Positions 47,371 through 60,189 are shown, counted from the stretch's first letter. The stretch is 64,000 nt of DNA from Ascaphus truei (GCA_036426205.1 CM071570.1:52002984-52066983); one strand, 5' to 3'. Numbers and translations are program-made. The notes: generated by a model not told the origin, from the letters alone.

Positions 47371-47618
47371 GCTGTGCGCTGGAGGATTTGTGTCACTTTT
47401 TCACTCACCATAAATTACTCTAAAGCTTCTAACCAGGTACATAATGTACGCAAGAAAAAAAAATCATTTAAGATGTATTTACTTGTAAATTTATATGTGA
47501 TCAAGAATGTAACAATACATCATATAATCAGATTCTAAAAACTACAGAGTTAGTAGCTTTATACATGTATTACTTCTCTCAAGATATATACATATATATA
47601 TATATATAAAACAAAGTA

Positions 47619-47848
47619 CAGCTCAACCCCCTTACAACACTGTGCTTGGGGTCCAAAGAATCACATCGCATTATAAGCGGATCGCGTTAGAAATAATGTA
47701 CAATTGTATTCATTGTACAATAAAGTATTTAAGATACCAATAATCGTGTTGTAAAGTATTCATAAATACGAAAACTGGGAGCCACGCTTGCATCGCGTTA
47801 TAAGCGGATTCGCGTTGTAACGGTTCGTGTTATAACGGGGTTGAGCTG
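47619..47848. mobile_element. Tigger/pogo-like MITE with TA target site
   Basis: 230 bp bounded by CAGCTCAACCCCCTTACAAC and, inverted, CAGCTCAACCCCGTTATAAC. TA lies at both borders (47617-47618 and 47849-47850). The CAG-initial, C-rich termini and the TA duplication fit Tc1/mariner, most like Tigger. Internal GCGTTATAAGCGGAT-type words recur in both halves. No transposase is encoded. It lies in a PAK5 intron. Confidence 0.8.
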
Positions 47849-48030
47849 TATGTATATAATAAAAATATACACATATAGAATAAATAAAAAAAAAAATATA
47901 TATATACACACACATACAGGTTGTACGTCCATAGTAAGTCTATTCTCTAAAGTGCTATGGCAGTTATTGATTATCAAGATCCATTCAAGTAATCCACCAA
48001 TATTCAAAATTCCCTAGATCCCTTTATCTA

Positions 48031-48210
<180 letters not shown>

Positions 48211-48279
48211 CTAGGAAATATAAATGAACATGTATTGAAAAAGTACTAGATATTGGTTACATAAAAATAATGTCTCTAT

Positions 48280-48890
48280 TATAAGAGGAGGTTTTGTTAC
48301 AGATACCAGGAGAGTGAAGGATGCAACGCTAGCAGAGAGGTCAAGCAAAATGAGAAGGGAGCAGAGATTTGGCAATGTGTAGACCATTACCTACAGTACT
48401 TTAGTGGAAAGTTGCAATGGAATTAGTGTTTTAGATGATTGCAATAGGAGAGACTATGGGCCTTATTGTATATTGCCTGAAGTGGCAGTTCGCCCATTTT
48501 TTTTTTTATAGCAAAAATTCTTATTAAAGTCAATGGGATTTTCAGCAAAAAAAATGGCCAAACGACCACTTCTGACTATAGAATGACCTGCTTTTAGTAT
48601 TGAGGAAACCCAGCAAGTGAGGCATTCAAGAAATGTGGATAATAGAGGCAGGAGAGAGACAGGGCGATAGTTAGAGGGGGAAGTACTGTATGATCAAGAG
48701 TGTTGTTTTCGAGTATAGGTGTGACTATTGCATGTTTAAAAGCAGAGTAAAGGTTCCTGAGCAGAGCGAGGAGATGAAAATGTGTGCATGTATAGGGAGG
48801 AGAGTGGGGATAACAGTATGGATAAGGTGAGAGGGAATGAAGACAAGGTTGCATGTAGTGGAAGAATAGGATGATAGTAGCTGAGACAAT
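48280..48890. repeat. Purine-rich repeat-like stretch in PAK5 intron
   Basis: AG-rich sequence (GAGCAGAGCGAGGAGATG, GGAGGAGAGTGGGGATAAC) that resembles 61200-61500 in style and looks like the complement of decayed LINE coding DNA. I cannot place the family. Confidence 0.3.
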
Positions 48891-49239
48891 TTTAATTCAC
48901 ATAAGTGGTTATATGATTATATTTTCAACATTGTTCCACAACATTGGAAATGCCATTTTTTTGTTTAAAAAATATGCACATGTATTCCTCCCACCAATTG
49001 CTATTCAAAATCTGCCTCTTTATGTTTTTTTTTTTTGTCACCTAATCTTTCTTTTTCTTGGGTTATCTCATTTTCATACCCCCTTTCTATGTCCCTCACT
49101 TGTGGTTCTCGCTCTACAATAATTTGTAGCCTATGTGTTTGAATTGACCTTTGGAGCCGGGCTATTTTTGTAGCTATAGCCGACAGCAAAACGATTAACA
49201 GCTGAATTACTTTTTGAACATTCCAGTTTACTAACCATC

Positions 49240-49640
49240 GACTACAGATGGGTCTGGAAGAGCTGCACAGTGAGAGCAGAGAGAAGCGGTCCCTCTCTCT
49301 GTGTCTCCCCGCACAGCTCTTACAGGCAATCGTGCTGTTTTTATTTGTAGCACATAGGATTAAAGCAGGGGGTCTCCAGAGCGGAGTCACATTCATTTCA
49401 GGTCCGGGGACACCCTGCTTCCCAAGGTACAGGCCTCTGTACGGGGTGCCAGTATCTCCTGCATGTTTACATGTCCCGCATCACGTGAATCTTCGCCAAT
49501 CGATCACAGGAGAACAGATGGATCGGCAACTTCGCTAACTACTTATCATTGTGTGGATTGTATTGATGCACATATTAAAGGGGAAAAACAAAATTAAATA
49601 AAAAAAACCTCAGCTTGGACTGCTGCTTTAAAAGCTCTAT
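49240..49640 (+). repeat. Composite repeat sharing modules with 10.4 kb and the foldback element
   Basis: The left part (GCAGGGGGTCTCCAGAGCGG, GGTCCGGGGACACCCTGCTT, CCCAAGGTACAGGCC) resembles blocks inside the Harbinger-type foldback at 32234-32450 and 34717-34985. The right part (GGATCGGCAACTTCGCTAAC onward) matches 10410-10510. Its neighbour downstream is the PAK5 catalytic-loop exon. It does not code. Confidence 0.5.
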
Positions 49641-49801
49641 ACACAATGCACATGTAGCACAACACCATGTTTTCAGAGACACACTACAAAAATAGAGAAG
49701 TTACCAGAGAATAATCTCTCTGATGCATCTGTTCTCTTCTTAAAGGAACTTAAATTACAACTGTATATTTATCTGTGAAGAACTCTCATGTTGGTCCATT
49801 A

Positions 49802-50014
<213 letters not shown>

Positions 50015-50339
50015 CTAAAGCCAAGCAGGGACCAGCAATTAGCATAAAACAATGGGGTTTATGTTTCAAGATCCTCAAAAGTGCAAATACTGTACAGTAA
50101 TGTATAGTATCCGTGTCACATACACCCTGTAGAAGAAACAGGTTTACTAATTTTTTTTTATAATTGACAAAGATCATACGCCAGAGCAGTATCAGTTCTT
50201 CATGGAAGAAATTAATTTGACCTAATGTGTGTTTAATTATAGTTCTGATTTCTGATGCTTAAATTTAACATGATATGTATCTTTTCATTTTAAAGCTCTA
50301 GTCACATGGTCTGTACAAACAAAATTGACATTGTTATAT

Positions 50340-53040
50340 TGTCATCTGGGAGTCTTTAACATACCTATTGACAATCCCATTACCACTTCAGCTGCCCATT
50401 TTATCTCTCTAACCTTCTCCTATGGTCTCTCTAAGTCGACTACCTCTCCTACTCACTGCAATAGCCACTTCCTTGACCTGCTTTACTCCTGCTTCTGCTC
50501 TGTCTCTAATCCCTCTAACACGCCCTTTCCTCTCTCTGATCCCCAACTCCTAACCTTTTACCTCACTCTACCCTATCCACCTTCCAACACCTACTTTCAC
50601 ATGCACAAACCTACATACCCTAGACAAGGGGTGCGCAAACTTCTGGTGTTGTGCCCCCCTGCCTGCTCTCTCCCCCCCTTACTTGTGAGCCAGCGCCAAA
50701 TGACGCCACGGCGACGAGCACCAAATGACGCCACAGCGTCGTGACATCACGTCACATGACACTGCAGCGCCTGAAGCCGGCTAAATCACGGTAAGTTATT
50801 TACAGAGGCCTTGCGCGGTCCCCCGGTATTCAATTTAAATACATTCGGAAAAAGCGTGGGGCCTCTGTAACTGCCACGCCCCCCCCAATAAATCTTGTGC
50901 TCCCCAGTTTGCGCATCCCTGCCCTACACCCACTCCAATTTTCAACATCTCTACAACCTCTCCTTTCTCTACCCTTTCCTGTCCCAACCTAGCAACCTCT
51001 CTATACAACAACATGCTCTCATCAACCTTAGACAAGACTGCTCCCACCACCACATGTCACCCCCGACAATTCTAGCCACAACCGTGGCACACACCTTTCA
51101 CCCACTACCTCCAAAAGTGCTCACACACTGCAGCTCTCTGGAGGAAATCCCACAAAAAAGCAGACTTCCTGCTCTATAAATTTATGCTCTCCTCCTATTA
51201 CACTGCCCTCTCCCTTGCAAAGCAAACCTAGTTCTCCACACACATACAAACGTTGTCTTCCAACCCTCAACGCCTATTTGCTACTGTTAACTCCATTCTC
51301 CGCCCAAGTACACCTACACCCCCTGAACTCAGACATGACATCTCTTCATGTAAATGTCCACATGCCTCACCCATCTCCCCTCGCACACCAAAATCCACTG
51401 TCAGCTAATTTTCTCTTCTGACTGAGGATGAGATCTCCGTGCTCCTCTCATCTCACCCTAAAACCTGCCCCCTTGATCATATTCCCTCATATCTCCTCTG
51501 CACCCCATCGGTCACACTAACCCCCACAATAACTCACCTTTTTAACCTCTCTCTTGCCTCTGGAACATCTTCTTTCAAACATGCACTCCTCACGCCCATT
51601 CTAAAGAAATCAACACTTGACTAATCCTCCCTGTCTAACTACCGCCCTTTCTCTCTTCTTTGATTCAAGCTACTTGAGCGACTTGTATACAACCGTCTAA
51701 CTCACTTCCTCTCCTCCAACTCCCTGCTTGACTCTCAACAACCTGGTTTCCGCCCTCTAAACTCCACCGAGATAGCACTAACAAAAGTTACCAATAACCT
51801 TCTCACAGCTAAATCTAAGGGTAATTTCTCCCTACTAATTCTCCAGAACTTCTTTGCTGCCTTAAACACTGTTAACCAACCCTGTCTCCTGAACATTCTC
51901 CAGTCCATTGGCCTCTGTGATGCAGCCTTCTCCTGGCTCACATCCTATCAATCCAATCGCTCCTTCAGTGCTTCCTTCTTTGGTGTCTCCTACTCTTCAA
52001 TCCCTCTTTCTGTTGGGAACCCACGAGGCTCTGTCCTTAGCCCTCTGTTCTTCTCACTTTACATCTTCTCTCTTGGTGAACTAATACAATCTTTTGGCTT
52101 TCAGTATCATCTTTATGCTGATGACACCCAAATCTATCACTCCTCCCCTGACCTCTCCCCCTGTCTCCTGTCCAGTTTCTCCAACTGCCTCTGCAAACTT
52201 CTCCTGGATGTCTCACTGCTACCTGAAGCTTAACATGTCCAAAACAGAATTAATATTCTTTCCCCCCTTCCACTGCCACCACTACACCAACACTCTCCTT
52301 CCCTGTCAATAACACCACAATCTCCTCAACCGCTCTACTGCTCCACAACGCATATTCCTACACTGGCTTCCCATAACCTAAAGTATTACATTTAAAACCT
52401 TAGTAATTCCTTACAAAGGTCTTAACGATACTGACCCCTCTTGCATCTCTTCCCTCATCCACACATACATACCTAAACGACCCATACGTTCTTTCCACGA
52501 CATCCGTCTTTGCTCTCACCTTATTACTTCCTCTCACTACCGCCTACAATACTTCTCCTGTGCTGCCCCCTCTATCTGGAATTCCCTACCATGCACCATC
52601 AGACTCTACGCCAGCTTTTAGATGTTTAAAAACTCCCTGAAAACGCATCTTTTCAAGAAATGCTACTCACCATACGTCTAACATCCAACTCCCCTCCCCT
52701 TCCAAGCCCATTAGGACCAGCTGTGTGGCTGCACCAATCTGCACCCAATGTAACATCCCCCCCAAAACGTTAATGGTCTCACCTATCAGACTGGGCCATA
52801 TTCTAACCTTATCCTACAATAAGCAGCCACCTTACCTTCTTGTTTAACATTGTCCTTCATTTTCTCTAGATTGTAAGCTCTCATAAGCAGGGCCCGTGTT
52901 ACCTCTTTGTATCTGTTAGTGCATGCTTGTCCTCACGTGCATGTAACTGTTCATGTTTTTGTAAAATACATAACTCTGTACCCCATTGTACCACGCTACA
53001 GAATATGTTGGGGCTTCACAAATAAACAATAATAATAATA
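50340..53040 (+). mobile_element. L2-clade LINE, long decayed copy
   Basis: About 2.4 kb of L2 sequence on the + strand, antisense to PAK5. It begins in the endonuclease-to-RT linker (DNPITTSAAHFISLTFSYGL) and includes RT coding remnants LSNYRPFSLL, VYNRLTHFLSSNSLLDSQQP, LSPLFFSLYIFSLGEL, and the catalytic YADDTQIY box (about 52114-52138). It ends in the L2 3' terminus (GATTGTAAGCTCTCATAAGC ... AATAATAATAATA at 53040). Many frameshifts and stops make it dead. A hAT MITE (50626-50921) is nested in it. Confidence 0.85.
50626..50921. mobile_element. hAT-type MITE nested in the L2 LINE
   Basis: It begins AAGGGGTGCGCAAACTTCTG and ends CAGTTTGCGCATCCCTG: inverted ends close to CAGGGGTGCGCAAACT. 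It is flanked by CCCTAGAC (50618-50625) and CCCTACAC (50922-50929), an 8-bp duplication with one mismatch. The ends are related to those of the 1.4-kb hAT at 25629-27051. The interior is GC-rich and non-coding. Confidence 0.85.
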
Positions 53041-56000
53041 TTTGTACTGCTTTCAATAGACAAAAATTGGTTTCACACTTATTTTGACACATCAGCCGCA
53101 AAACAACTGGTATTTGTCTTTTTTCTTCCTCCATATGTTCTCACTAAGTGATCTCATTAACTGTTTTTTCTTCAAGAATGACCTTTGCAGATGAGACTCA
53201 AATATACAATCCTCTATTACCAGGATTGTCTCAAGTAGCAAAGATTGTTCTCAGGCAACCTGCTCCAGGATGTCACCTCAGGTTCTCCTGATCTTTACAG
53301 CCATCATTTTGAAAAATAATCCAAACACACTGCTTTGTTACAGTTTATTTTATATATTTTGGTAAATGCACTCAATATATTCTATATATTGTATATCATT
53401 ATATATTGAGTGCATTCATATCTTTACATGCTATATTGGTACAAATATATATATATTGTTATGTTATTTTTTTTTGGTTCGAACTCATACAACATTTTGC
53501 TTTATTCAGTGAATTGTGATATTTTTTTTTATTACAATGATTTCACAAGTTCCATGATTCCATTCTTTTTTTGGTGGATTGTAGTTCTGTTCCAAATAAA
53601 TATTGATACTTTTAGCCACTGTGTCAGCTCTGAACTTCACAGCTACAGACCGACCGCCTGGGTGCAGTGCAGTACGACTAGCCAGAAATTGCAGTGTTCG
53701 CCGGATTCTCTAAAGTTGTACTGAGGTGATTACATTGTTCGCTCTGCTTACCAGTGAGATCTTAGTTTTTGTTTTTCACACATTCATTTAAATATATTAC
53801 TCGGTATGAGACGCGATGTGCTCTGCTATCTTTGTTTCAGTGAAATCTCTAATACCTGTATTCCTGCTTTTCCCTTTTTCTCAGTGGCAACTCAGTTCTA
53901 AAACACTGCATCATGCCCGGCACTTTTAGATGTGTCAGTATTCAATAGGTGTGCATCATCTGCTACTCCATACATCTCTGCTATGTATCTTTTCAATTCA
54001 TGATCACTGTATGTTCAAGGTGCTGCCCATAAAACAGTTCCATTATCCTGCATCTCATGCTTCACGTGTACAATCTTTTCAGCACTACCCTGCAATCTTT
54101 CTGATACACTGGTCTCCGCTGCCTTTTGACAACTGTAAACAGTTCGGGGACCCAATCTGTGAAACTTCCTTCCCTCTCTCTTTCAAATATATTTGTGCTC
54201 TATTGTGGCTCTACATTATGGCCATACAGTGGCAGTACCTGTTTTGCATCATGCTCCAATATTATTCCTGTGAGGAGTTAGTTTCTGATGCTGTCCAATG
54301 CAAAGTGAAACAAGGACAGCAGCAACTGGGTAATTTCATGTCCTTTTACAGGTTGCAGACTTCTGACAGTCCTCCTTTCTGAATGCTGGCCTTTCCAAGA
54401 GTCTCAGCTCCTAGATCCCAAGCCAGCCGATAGGGACAGCGGTAGTCCTCTACTTCTATACTATATCCACATATTGTGCTAGTTCTCCAATCGCAGACTG
54501 CAGGCCTCTACGCCTTACATGAAACGCTCTTCCTGAACTTCCACCTCCTAAATCGTAATGATCAGTAAGTATATATATATATATATGCAGGGCTGCATTT
54601 GGTATGTTTGTGTATGTTTGAGTGCCTATATGTGTCTATAAAGAGGTGAATGTCTGTTCAGGAGTCAGTGAGTGCCTGCAGGGATTACTGTATTTGAGCA
54701 CACAGGGATCAGTAGGTAGGTATCAGTGTGTCTGCCATGCAGGTGTCATTGTGTGTATGCATTTGTGTTGTGCATGTGCATGGCTATAAAGCGGTCAGTG
54801 AGTGTGACTGTAGTGCAGGCTGCGTCTGTGTCATTGGACACGGGTCAGTTTGTGTGGGTTTGAAAGCTATGGACTTAATCCAAGACATTTTTTTTTATTA
54901 TCTAGGATTGAAGCAGAGCGTCTCCGGAGCTCAACCCCATTAATTTCAGTTCCAGAACCAATGCTTTCAGAGATATTTACCTCCCTAGTAGGTGCCTGTG
55001 GCCGCACCGGCTGAACTAGCTGGGCGTAAAATTTTAACGCTCCCACATCACATGGGCCAATGGGAAGCAACGCCGATGACGTTGCGGTTTCCTATTGGCC
55101 AGCAGGGCATGGGAGCTTTGAACAGCTATCATTATGAGATCCCTAGTAGCCAAGCATAGCGTCTACTGACACCTACTACTGGCATGGATTGCCGCTTTAA
55201 GATATCAGCACTTACATTATTCTTTGGAGAAATATATGTTTAATTTATGCATTCATATTATTGAGGAAATATACGGAGCCCTTCTTATCATGCAGGGCTG
55301 TGTGGTTCAGACGTACGGCTGCAGCACTCAAACATCTCTGTAAAATATCAATCCAGTCTGGCAATGTAAAGGTCTATCGCCCAAGAAAGACCTATTATTT
55401 CTATATTTATTCTTCTGGTGACTGTTATATTCTTCAATTATTGCACCTACAGTACATTGACGCATAATGCAATTCTCCCCCACTATCTGCTGAGATTGTA
55501 AGGTTATTTATGTCTGAACAATCAACTTTGTACTGTATTTGATTATTTGGGTAGGCTATAAAAGTTTAAAGTAAAGCAATACAGATTGGACAAAGATGAT
55601 ATATATTTACACTAAAGTTTAGGTGACGTATCCCCGGTAAATAGTAATTTGGGCCATGGTATCTCAGACATACAAAATTGTTTTTATGATACAGAAAACA
55701 GGGTTCAAAAGAGATTGATTAGTAGTTTGCCAAATCCACACACACCCTGCTTCAGTCCTACCAACCGAAAAAAGAAACACAAAACATTTTTGGAGTTGTG
55801 CAGTGCATGTTTCTGCTATAATATCTTTTGTAATTTAATATAATGTTATGTAAATAATTCTGCGGCATCATTTTACTGTGGTTTTAATGTAAAAGCACTG
55901 CTAAAATGCAACACAAAATGCCCAACGAGCTGTAACATTTCCTGACCTGCTTTAGTATATCAATTTTCCTGCATCTGGCATCAGGGGTAATTTAATAAGT

Positions 56001-57057
56001 GAGGCAGAATACAATTTACTGTGTGCTCAAATATTACTTTCCCTATAACTACCACCCACTTTTGTGCAAACACAGTATCACCTTTTACTTCATGTCCATT
56101 GTAACATGGACCCCTATAAGTTTATGACTGCCATATTACACAGCTTTTCAGCACAGCCTGGGTTACAGAAGTGCAGAGCCAGTAACCCTGCTCACAGACA
56201 GCTTTTTCAAAGTTTTGAGTCTCATCTATGTGAGGCTGGTTGTACTGGCGCTTCAAGCAAAGAATAGCTTTGTTTGCTGTACAATGTCCCCCTATACATT
56301 CTGTATGAAAGACTATCTATGAACAAGCGGAGTAATATGTGCATACACAAACTCATTTTCTTACAGCCTTTTCCCCCCTAAAATGCACATTTACATGTTC
56401 TACTGTATATACAGTATACTCCCATCTACTCTGTCTGTGACATACAGTACTACTAAAGTGGTGGGTAGAATAGAAAAAGACTACACATGACTCATCCGTG
56501 ATGTACAAACACACACTCGGGGCCATGAGACCTAATTTGTCGGAGATGTGTTTTAGACAAATGTTTTCTGCTAATCTGGAGGAACATGATTGTTAAAAAA
56601 AAAAAATAAGATGTACTAAAGAAAAAAACTAAAAATAAACAATACTTTTATTTTCGGAAAAGATCAAATCTAAGAGATAATGACTGCTTACTGCTAAATT
56701 GAGGCGTAATGATGATAGTGTAGGAGTTAAAATGAAGATTCATGTAACTGCCTCTGAAAAAATTGATTTATTTTCACTCAAGGTTTATATTGCGGCACTA
56801 AAATTTGCCGGTAAAAATGGAAATTAGGATTGCTGCAATATTTTTAGGAATTATCACTGTATAGACTGGCCATTATATACATAGGCAGGATAGACCTTAA
56901 ATAAATAACACATATCACAGTAAAAAAACAAAAAAAAACAACCTCACTGCTTTACTGCTGGCAATATATAGCTTTAGTAAATAGGTCGACAAAAAAATTG
57001 GCGTTAAACACTGATAATGCCAATTTATTCATACAATGACATACGGTTAATCGAGGT
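53041..57057. other. PAK5 intron, mostly unclassified
   Basis: This lies within the long PAK5 intron between the exons at 49976 and 60245. It includes AT-rich parts (53330-53460), a TG/GTGT-rich stretch (54590-54860), a module similar to the foldback element at 54905-55190 (GCGTCTCCGGAGCTCAACCC), and family A copy 5 (56080-56270). The 150-codon frame at 53930-54382 has no recognisable domain and no splice context. Confidence 0.4.
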
Positions 57058-57229
57058 CAGAGGTTGCCAACTCCAGTCCTCCAAGAGCCCTAGCAGTGCC
57101 GGTGTTAAGCATACCCCTGCATGAGCACAGGTGGTTCAGTCAAAATGATAGGGCCACCTGTGCTAATGACAGGATAGCCTTAAACCTGCACTGCTAGTAG
57201 TCCTTGAGGACTGGAGTTGGAAACCTCTT
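57058..57229. mobile_element. hAT-type palindromic MITE (family B)
   Basis: CAGAGGTTGCCAACTCCAGT, then GTTAAGCATACCCCTGCATG and AGCACAGGTGG on the left; the complement on the right ends GGACTGGAGTTGGAAACCTC. The flanking 8-mers ATCGAGGT and ATCTAGGC match at 6 of 8. Lies in the PAK5 intron. Confidence 0.75.
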
Positions 57230-58772
57230 ATCTAGGCCATTAAGTTGAGTGACTGCAGCAGGACATTCTGTTCTGCTGGAGCAATGGTTTACCGCATAAA
57301 TAACAGATGGTCTACCAACTAGACTTCTGATATACACAGACATGTATACACGTAGACTTGCCCTCCCTCACCAAGATTCTGTATTGCAGTTTTTTTTCAT
57401 TCTATTCATTCATAATTTAAGGCAGCAATCCCGCCAGGGAATTATTAACATAGTTGGAGCCAGGAAGATCGCTGTTAATAAAGCGCGATATTTTCAGCTT
57501 GGGGGCCTCCCATGTCCTCGAGATACTTACCGGTGTGGATACCTCCTGGGGAAATAATATGGTTACAAATCTTGCAGGATCCACAAGCCAATAGGAAGCC
57601 GCAATGACATCGGTTGCAGCTTCCTATTGGTTGACGCCATCTTGTTAGTATGTTTTTTCCTCCATGATGAGCTCTGTCACCTTCACCAGTAATTATCTCC
57701 GGAAACCTAGGGTTCCTGCCGCTGAAATGAGCATGCTTTGGCACTGGAGGCCCCTTGGTTTTAATTATGCAAAATAAAATCAGTTTTTTGTGGGATTGCT
57801 GCATTCAAACAGTACTGTCGAAGATTGGACGTTTCAAACATTTACAGGGCTATGTATGAAGGTTCCAAACATTGGTGTAGAAACACATACGGTAAAACTT
57901 GTGTTATTTTCGTTTGCAGAAGAATTTGCTAAGCTTCTTATATTTGACGCATATCGATTAAGGAGAGAGGCTTATGCTTGCTTGCTGGCACAGGTTGTTG
58001 ACATAAATATATTTAAAACATGAAACACTCATGTGTTGGCACATTATATTATGCGCACCATGTAACTTACGGGTCTATTCTTTAAACCCTGATACTGCCA
58101 ATAGACAGAGAGGAGAGAGAGAGATATAAGAAAAAGGGGGAGGGTGAAAAAGAGAGTCAGGTGGGCAAATGAAACACAACTGGGGTTACAATTGACATGG
58201 GGAGATGAAGCACACCTGAGAGAGAGATACCTAGGAAATATGCAAATACAAAATGTTACATTTGCATATTTCCCAGGCATCTCTCTCCTGGCTGTGCTCC
58301 ATCTCCCCACGTGGAGTAATCTATTTGGAGGTTTATAGGTCAAGCCAACTTACCCTATAAGGCCCTCTACTTACTTAGTCTCTACCTCTCTGAGTTTGCC
58401 TCATTTTCACACAAAAGTTGTATATCGCACAGAATTGCATAGCGGGAAGCAAATTGCCATTTTGGCAGAGTTTGCATGGTTGGAACGTATGCAAATGCCA
58501 TGAATAGCAGACTACGTTAAAAAGAAAAAAATACCTTTCTTTTTTTCCAATTATTCATTCGGATAGGACATTCATTTATGTGACTATCTTTTGAAGTGCT
58601 TAATTATTATGACAGATGCAAATCTGTGATAAAACAGACGTTTTCTAACAGAAATGCATGTAACATATGTACAGTAAGAATAGGTCACTTATAATGGAGA
58701 TAAATCAAGTAAGTCAACAAGTTCTTAGGTATGGTACTGCTCTCCATTTGTCCCTCTCTCATTACTGTTGCT
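57230..58772. other. PAK5 intron stretch
   Basis: No exon seen. It includes a module around 57420-57800 with CTCGAGATACTTACCGG and CCAATAGGAAGCCGCAATGA, similar to 54990-55100, and a sharp inverted repeat at 58198-58309. Confidence 0.4.
58198..58309. repeat. Inverted repeat, about 50-bp arms
   Basis: TGGGGAGATGAAGCACACCT, GAGAGAGAGATACCTAGGAA, ATATGCAAAT pairs with its complement ending CTGTGCTCCATCTCCCCA, with a loop of about 12 bases. Probably the core of a MITE. Short direct copies of GAGAGAGAGAT occur just upstream. Confidence 0.8.
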
Positions 58773-58858
58773 CAGGGGTGCTCTACTCCAATCCTCAAGT
58801 CTTTGACTGAGCCTCTGGTTGAGCCACATGTGCTGAAGCATCGATTGATTGAGCCACT

Positions 58859-60017
58859 AGTGATACAAAAATCAAGCGCAAATAACACCACTTTAAACAC
58901 AAATAGCAATATAGAGTATACTGTCCTTTGAGAGTGCAGCTCCGACACAGGACTCAGACCAAATCCAACCAGCAATCGACGAAGAAAACCTGTGCGCAAA
59001 TCTCATCAGGACATAGAAGAAAGAAATGAAGAAACCAAATAGTGCAATATTGGTCAATTACAACAATGTGGTCAATGTTGAAAGCTCTATAAACGTTGCA
59101 CTCACGTGTACAACGTGATATAAGGGCGTTGTGGTTGTTAGAAGTTACCAACTTTATTATCCAGAACATGCTCCAGATCAACACCGATATTGTTCCACAG
59201 AAAGGAAGGGAAATCCACATACAAAGGAGAAAAAGCAAATAGTATAATATGCTTTTAATATTAAAAACACAAAGTATTGCACTACATAAGTGTCTTTGTG
59301 GTAGCATTAGAACACCCTGGGTCATATGGACAGACAATACTCTCATAGCAACAGCATTGCTCCACGGCCGTCACAGCATACACTGGGCTGATTGGTGATG
59401 TCTTCCACTTGAATGTCGCCAACAAAGTTCCACTCTGTAATCCACGACTCACCAACGGCGTCTACTAATAGTCTTCTCAGGGGAAATCGCCCCTGAGGAA
59501 GACTATTAAGTAGAAACGCGCGTTGGGTGAGTCGTGGATTACAGAGTGGAACTTTGTTGGCGACATTCAGAGTGGAAGACATCACCAATCAGCCCAGTGT
59601 ATGCTGTGACGGCCGTGGAGCAGATGCTGTTGCTATGAAGAGTATTGTCTGTCCATATGACCCAGGGTGGTCTCAATGCTCACCACAAAGACACTTATGT
59701 AAGTGCAATACTTTGTGTTTTTAATATTAAAAGCAATATTATACTATTTTGCTTTTTCTCCTTTGTATGTGGATTTCCCTTCCTTTCTTGTGGAACAATA
59801 TCGGTGTTGATCTGGAGCATGTATCTGGATAAATAAAGTTGGTAACTTCTAACAACCACAACGCCCTTATATCACGTTGTACACGTGAGTGCAAACTTTA
59901 TAGAGCTTTCAACATTGACCACATTGTTGTAATTGACAATATTGCACTATTTGGTGTCTTCATTTCTTTCTTCTATGTCCTGATGAGATTTGCGCACCGG
60001 TTTTCTTTGTTGATTAC
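58859..60017 (+). mobile_element. 1.16-kb palindromic element with hammerhead-like motif
   Basis: The insert is flanked by TGATTGAGCCACT (58846-58858) and TGATTCAGCCACC (60018-60030), 11 of 13 matching, a duplication length more like retrotransposition than hAT. Inside, the left arm (about 58978-59487) is the complement of the right arm (about 59492-60008), for instance TTCCACTCTGTAATCCACGA against TCGTGGATTACAGAGTGGAA. About 120 bp at the left is unpaired. The short frames in both arms are mirror images and do not resemble known proteins. The best motif copy lies just right of the centre. Confidence 0.75.
59487..59530 (+). ncRNA. Hammerhead-ribozyme-like motif (best copy)
   Basis: TCGCCC, CTGAGGA, AG ACT ATTA AGT A, GAAAC GCGC GT T, GGGTGA. 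The core CTGAGGA (59493-59499) matches the hammerhead consensus CUGANGA at every position, and GAAA (59513-59516) is the second core element. Stem I, TCGCCC with GGGTGA (59487-59492 and 59525-59530), has six pairs, one of them G-T. Stem III is AC/GT with loop GCGC, and T59524 would be the cleavage-site base. Stem II is weak (three pairs, ACT/AGT, set off from the core), so activity is doubtful. The opposite arm of the palindrome carries a more damaged copy. Confidence 0.5.
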
Positions 60018-60189
60018 TGATTCAGCCACCTCTGCTGAAGCAGAGATATACTAAAAACATGACCTGTTGGGGGGCTTGAGGACTGGAGTGGAGCACCCCT
60101 GCTGTAGCTAACTGATCTGCAAAGAGCTACAGTACTATACATATATTGCTTCATTTTCAGTGGATATCACGGTCACGTTTAGCTGTCTA

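Larger units (their letters stand above)
58773..60101. mobile_element. hAT-type MITE (family B) split by a palindromic insert
   Basis: The outer ends are CAGGGGTGCTCTACTCC and GGAGTGGAGCACCCCTG, perfect inverted repeats. They are flanked by CTGTTGCT (58765-58772) and CTGTAGCT (60102-60109), 7 of 8 matching. The two MITE halves (58773-58858 and 60018-60101) are separated by a 1.16-kb foreign element. The order of events is clear: MITE first, insert second. Confidence 0.85.

Noticed and set aside
53930..54382. A 150-codon open frame (+)
   Set aside because: No recognisable domain, no neighbouring exon, and it lies antisense in a PAK5 intron. Length alone is not evidence.
58954..60054. Similar open frames on both strands at 58954-59346 (-) and 59645-60054 (+) as a duplicated gene
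   Set aside because: They are the two arms of one palindrome, so the frames are mirror copies of non-coding DNA.
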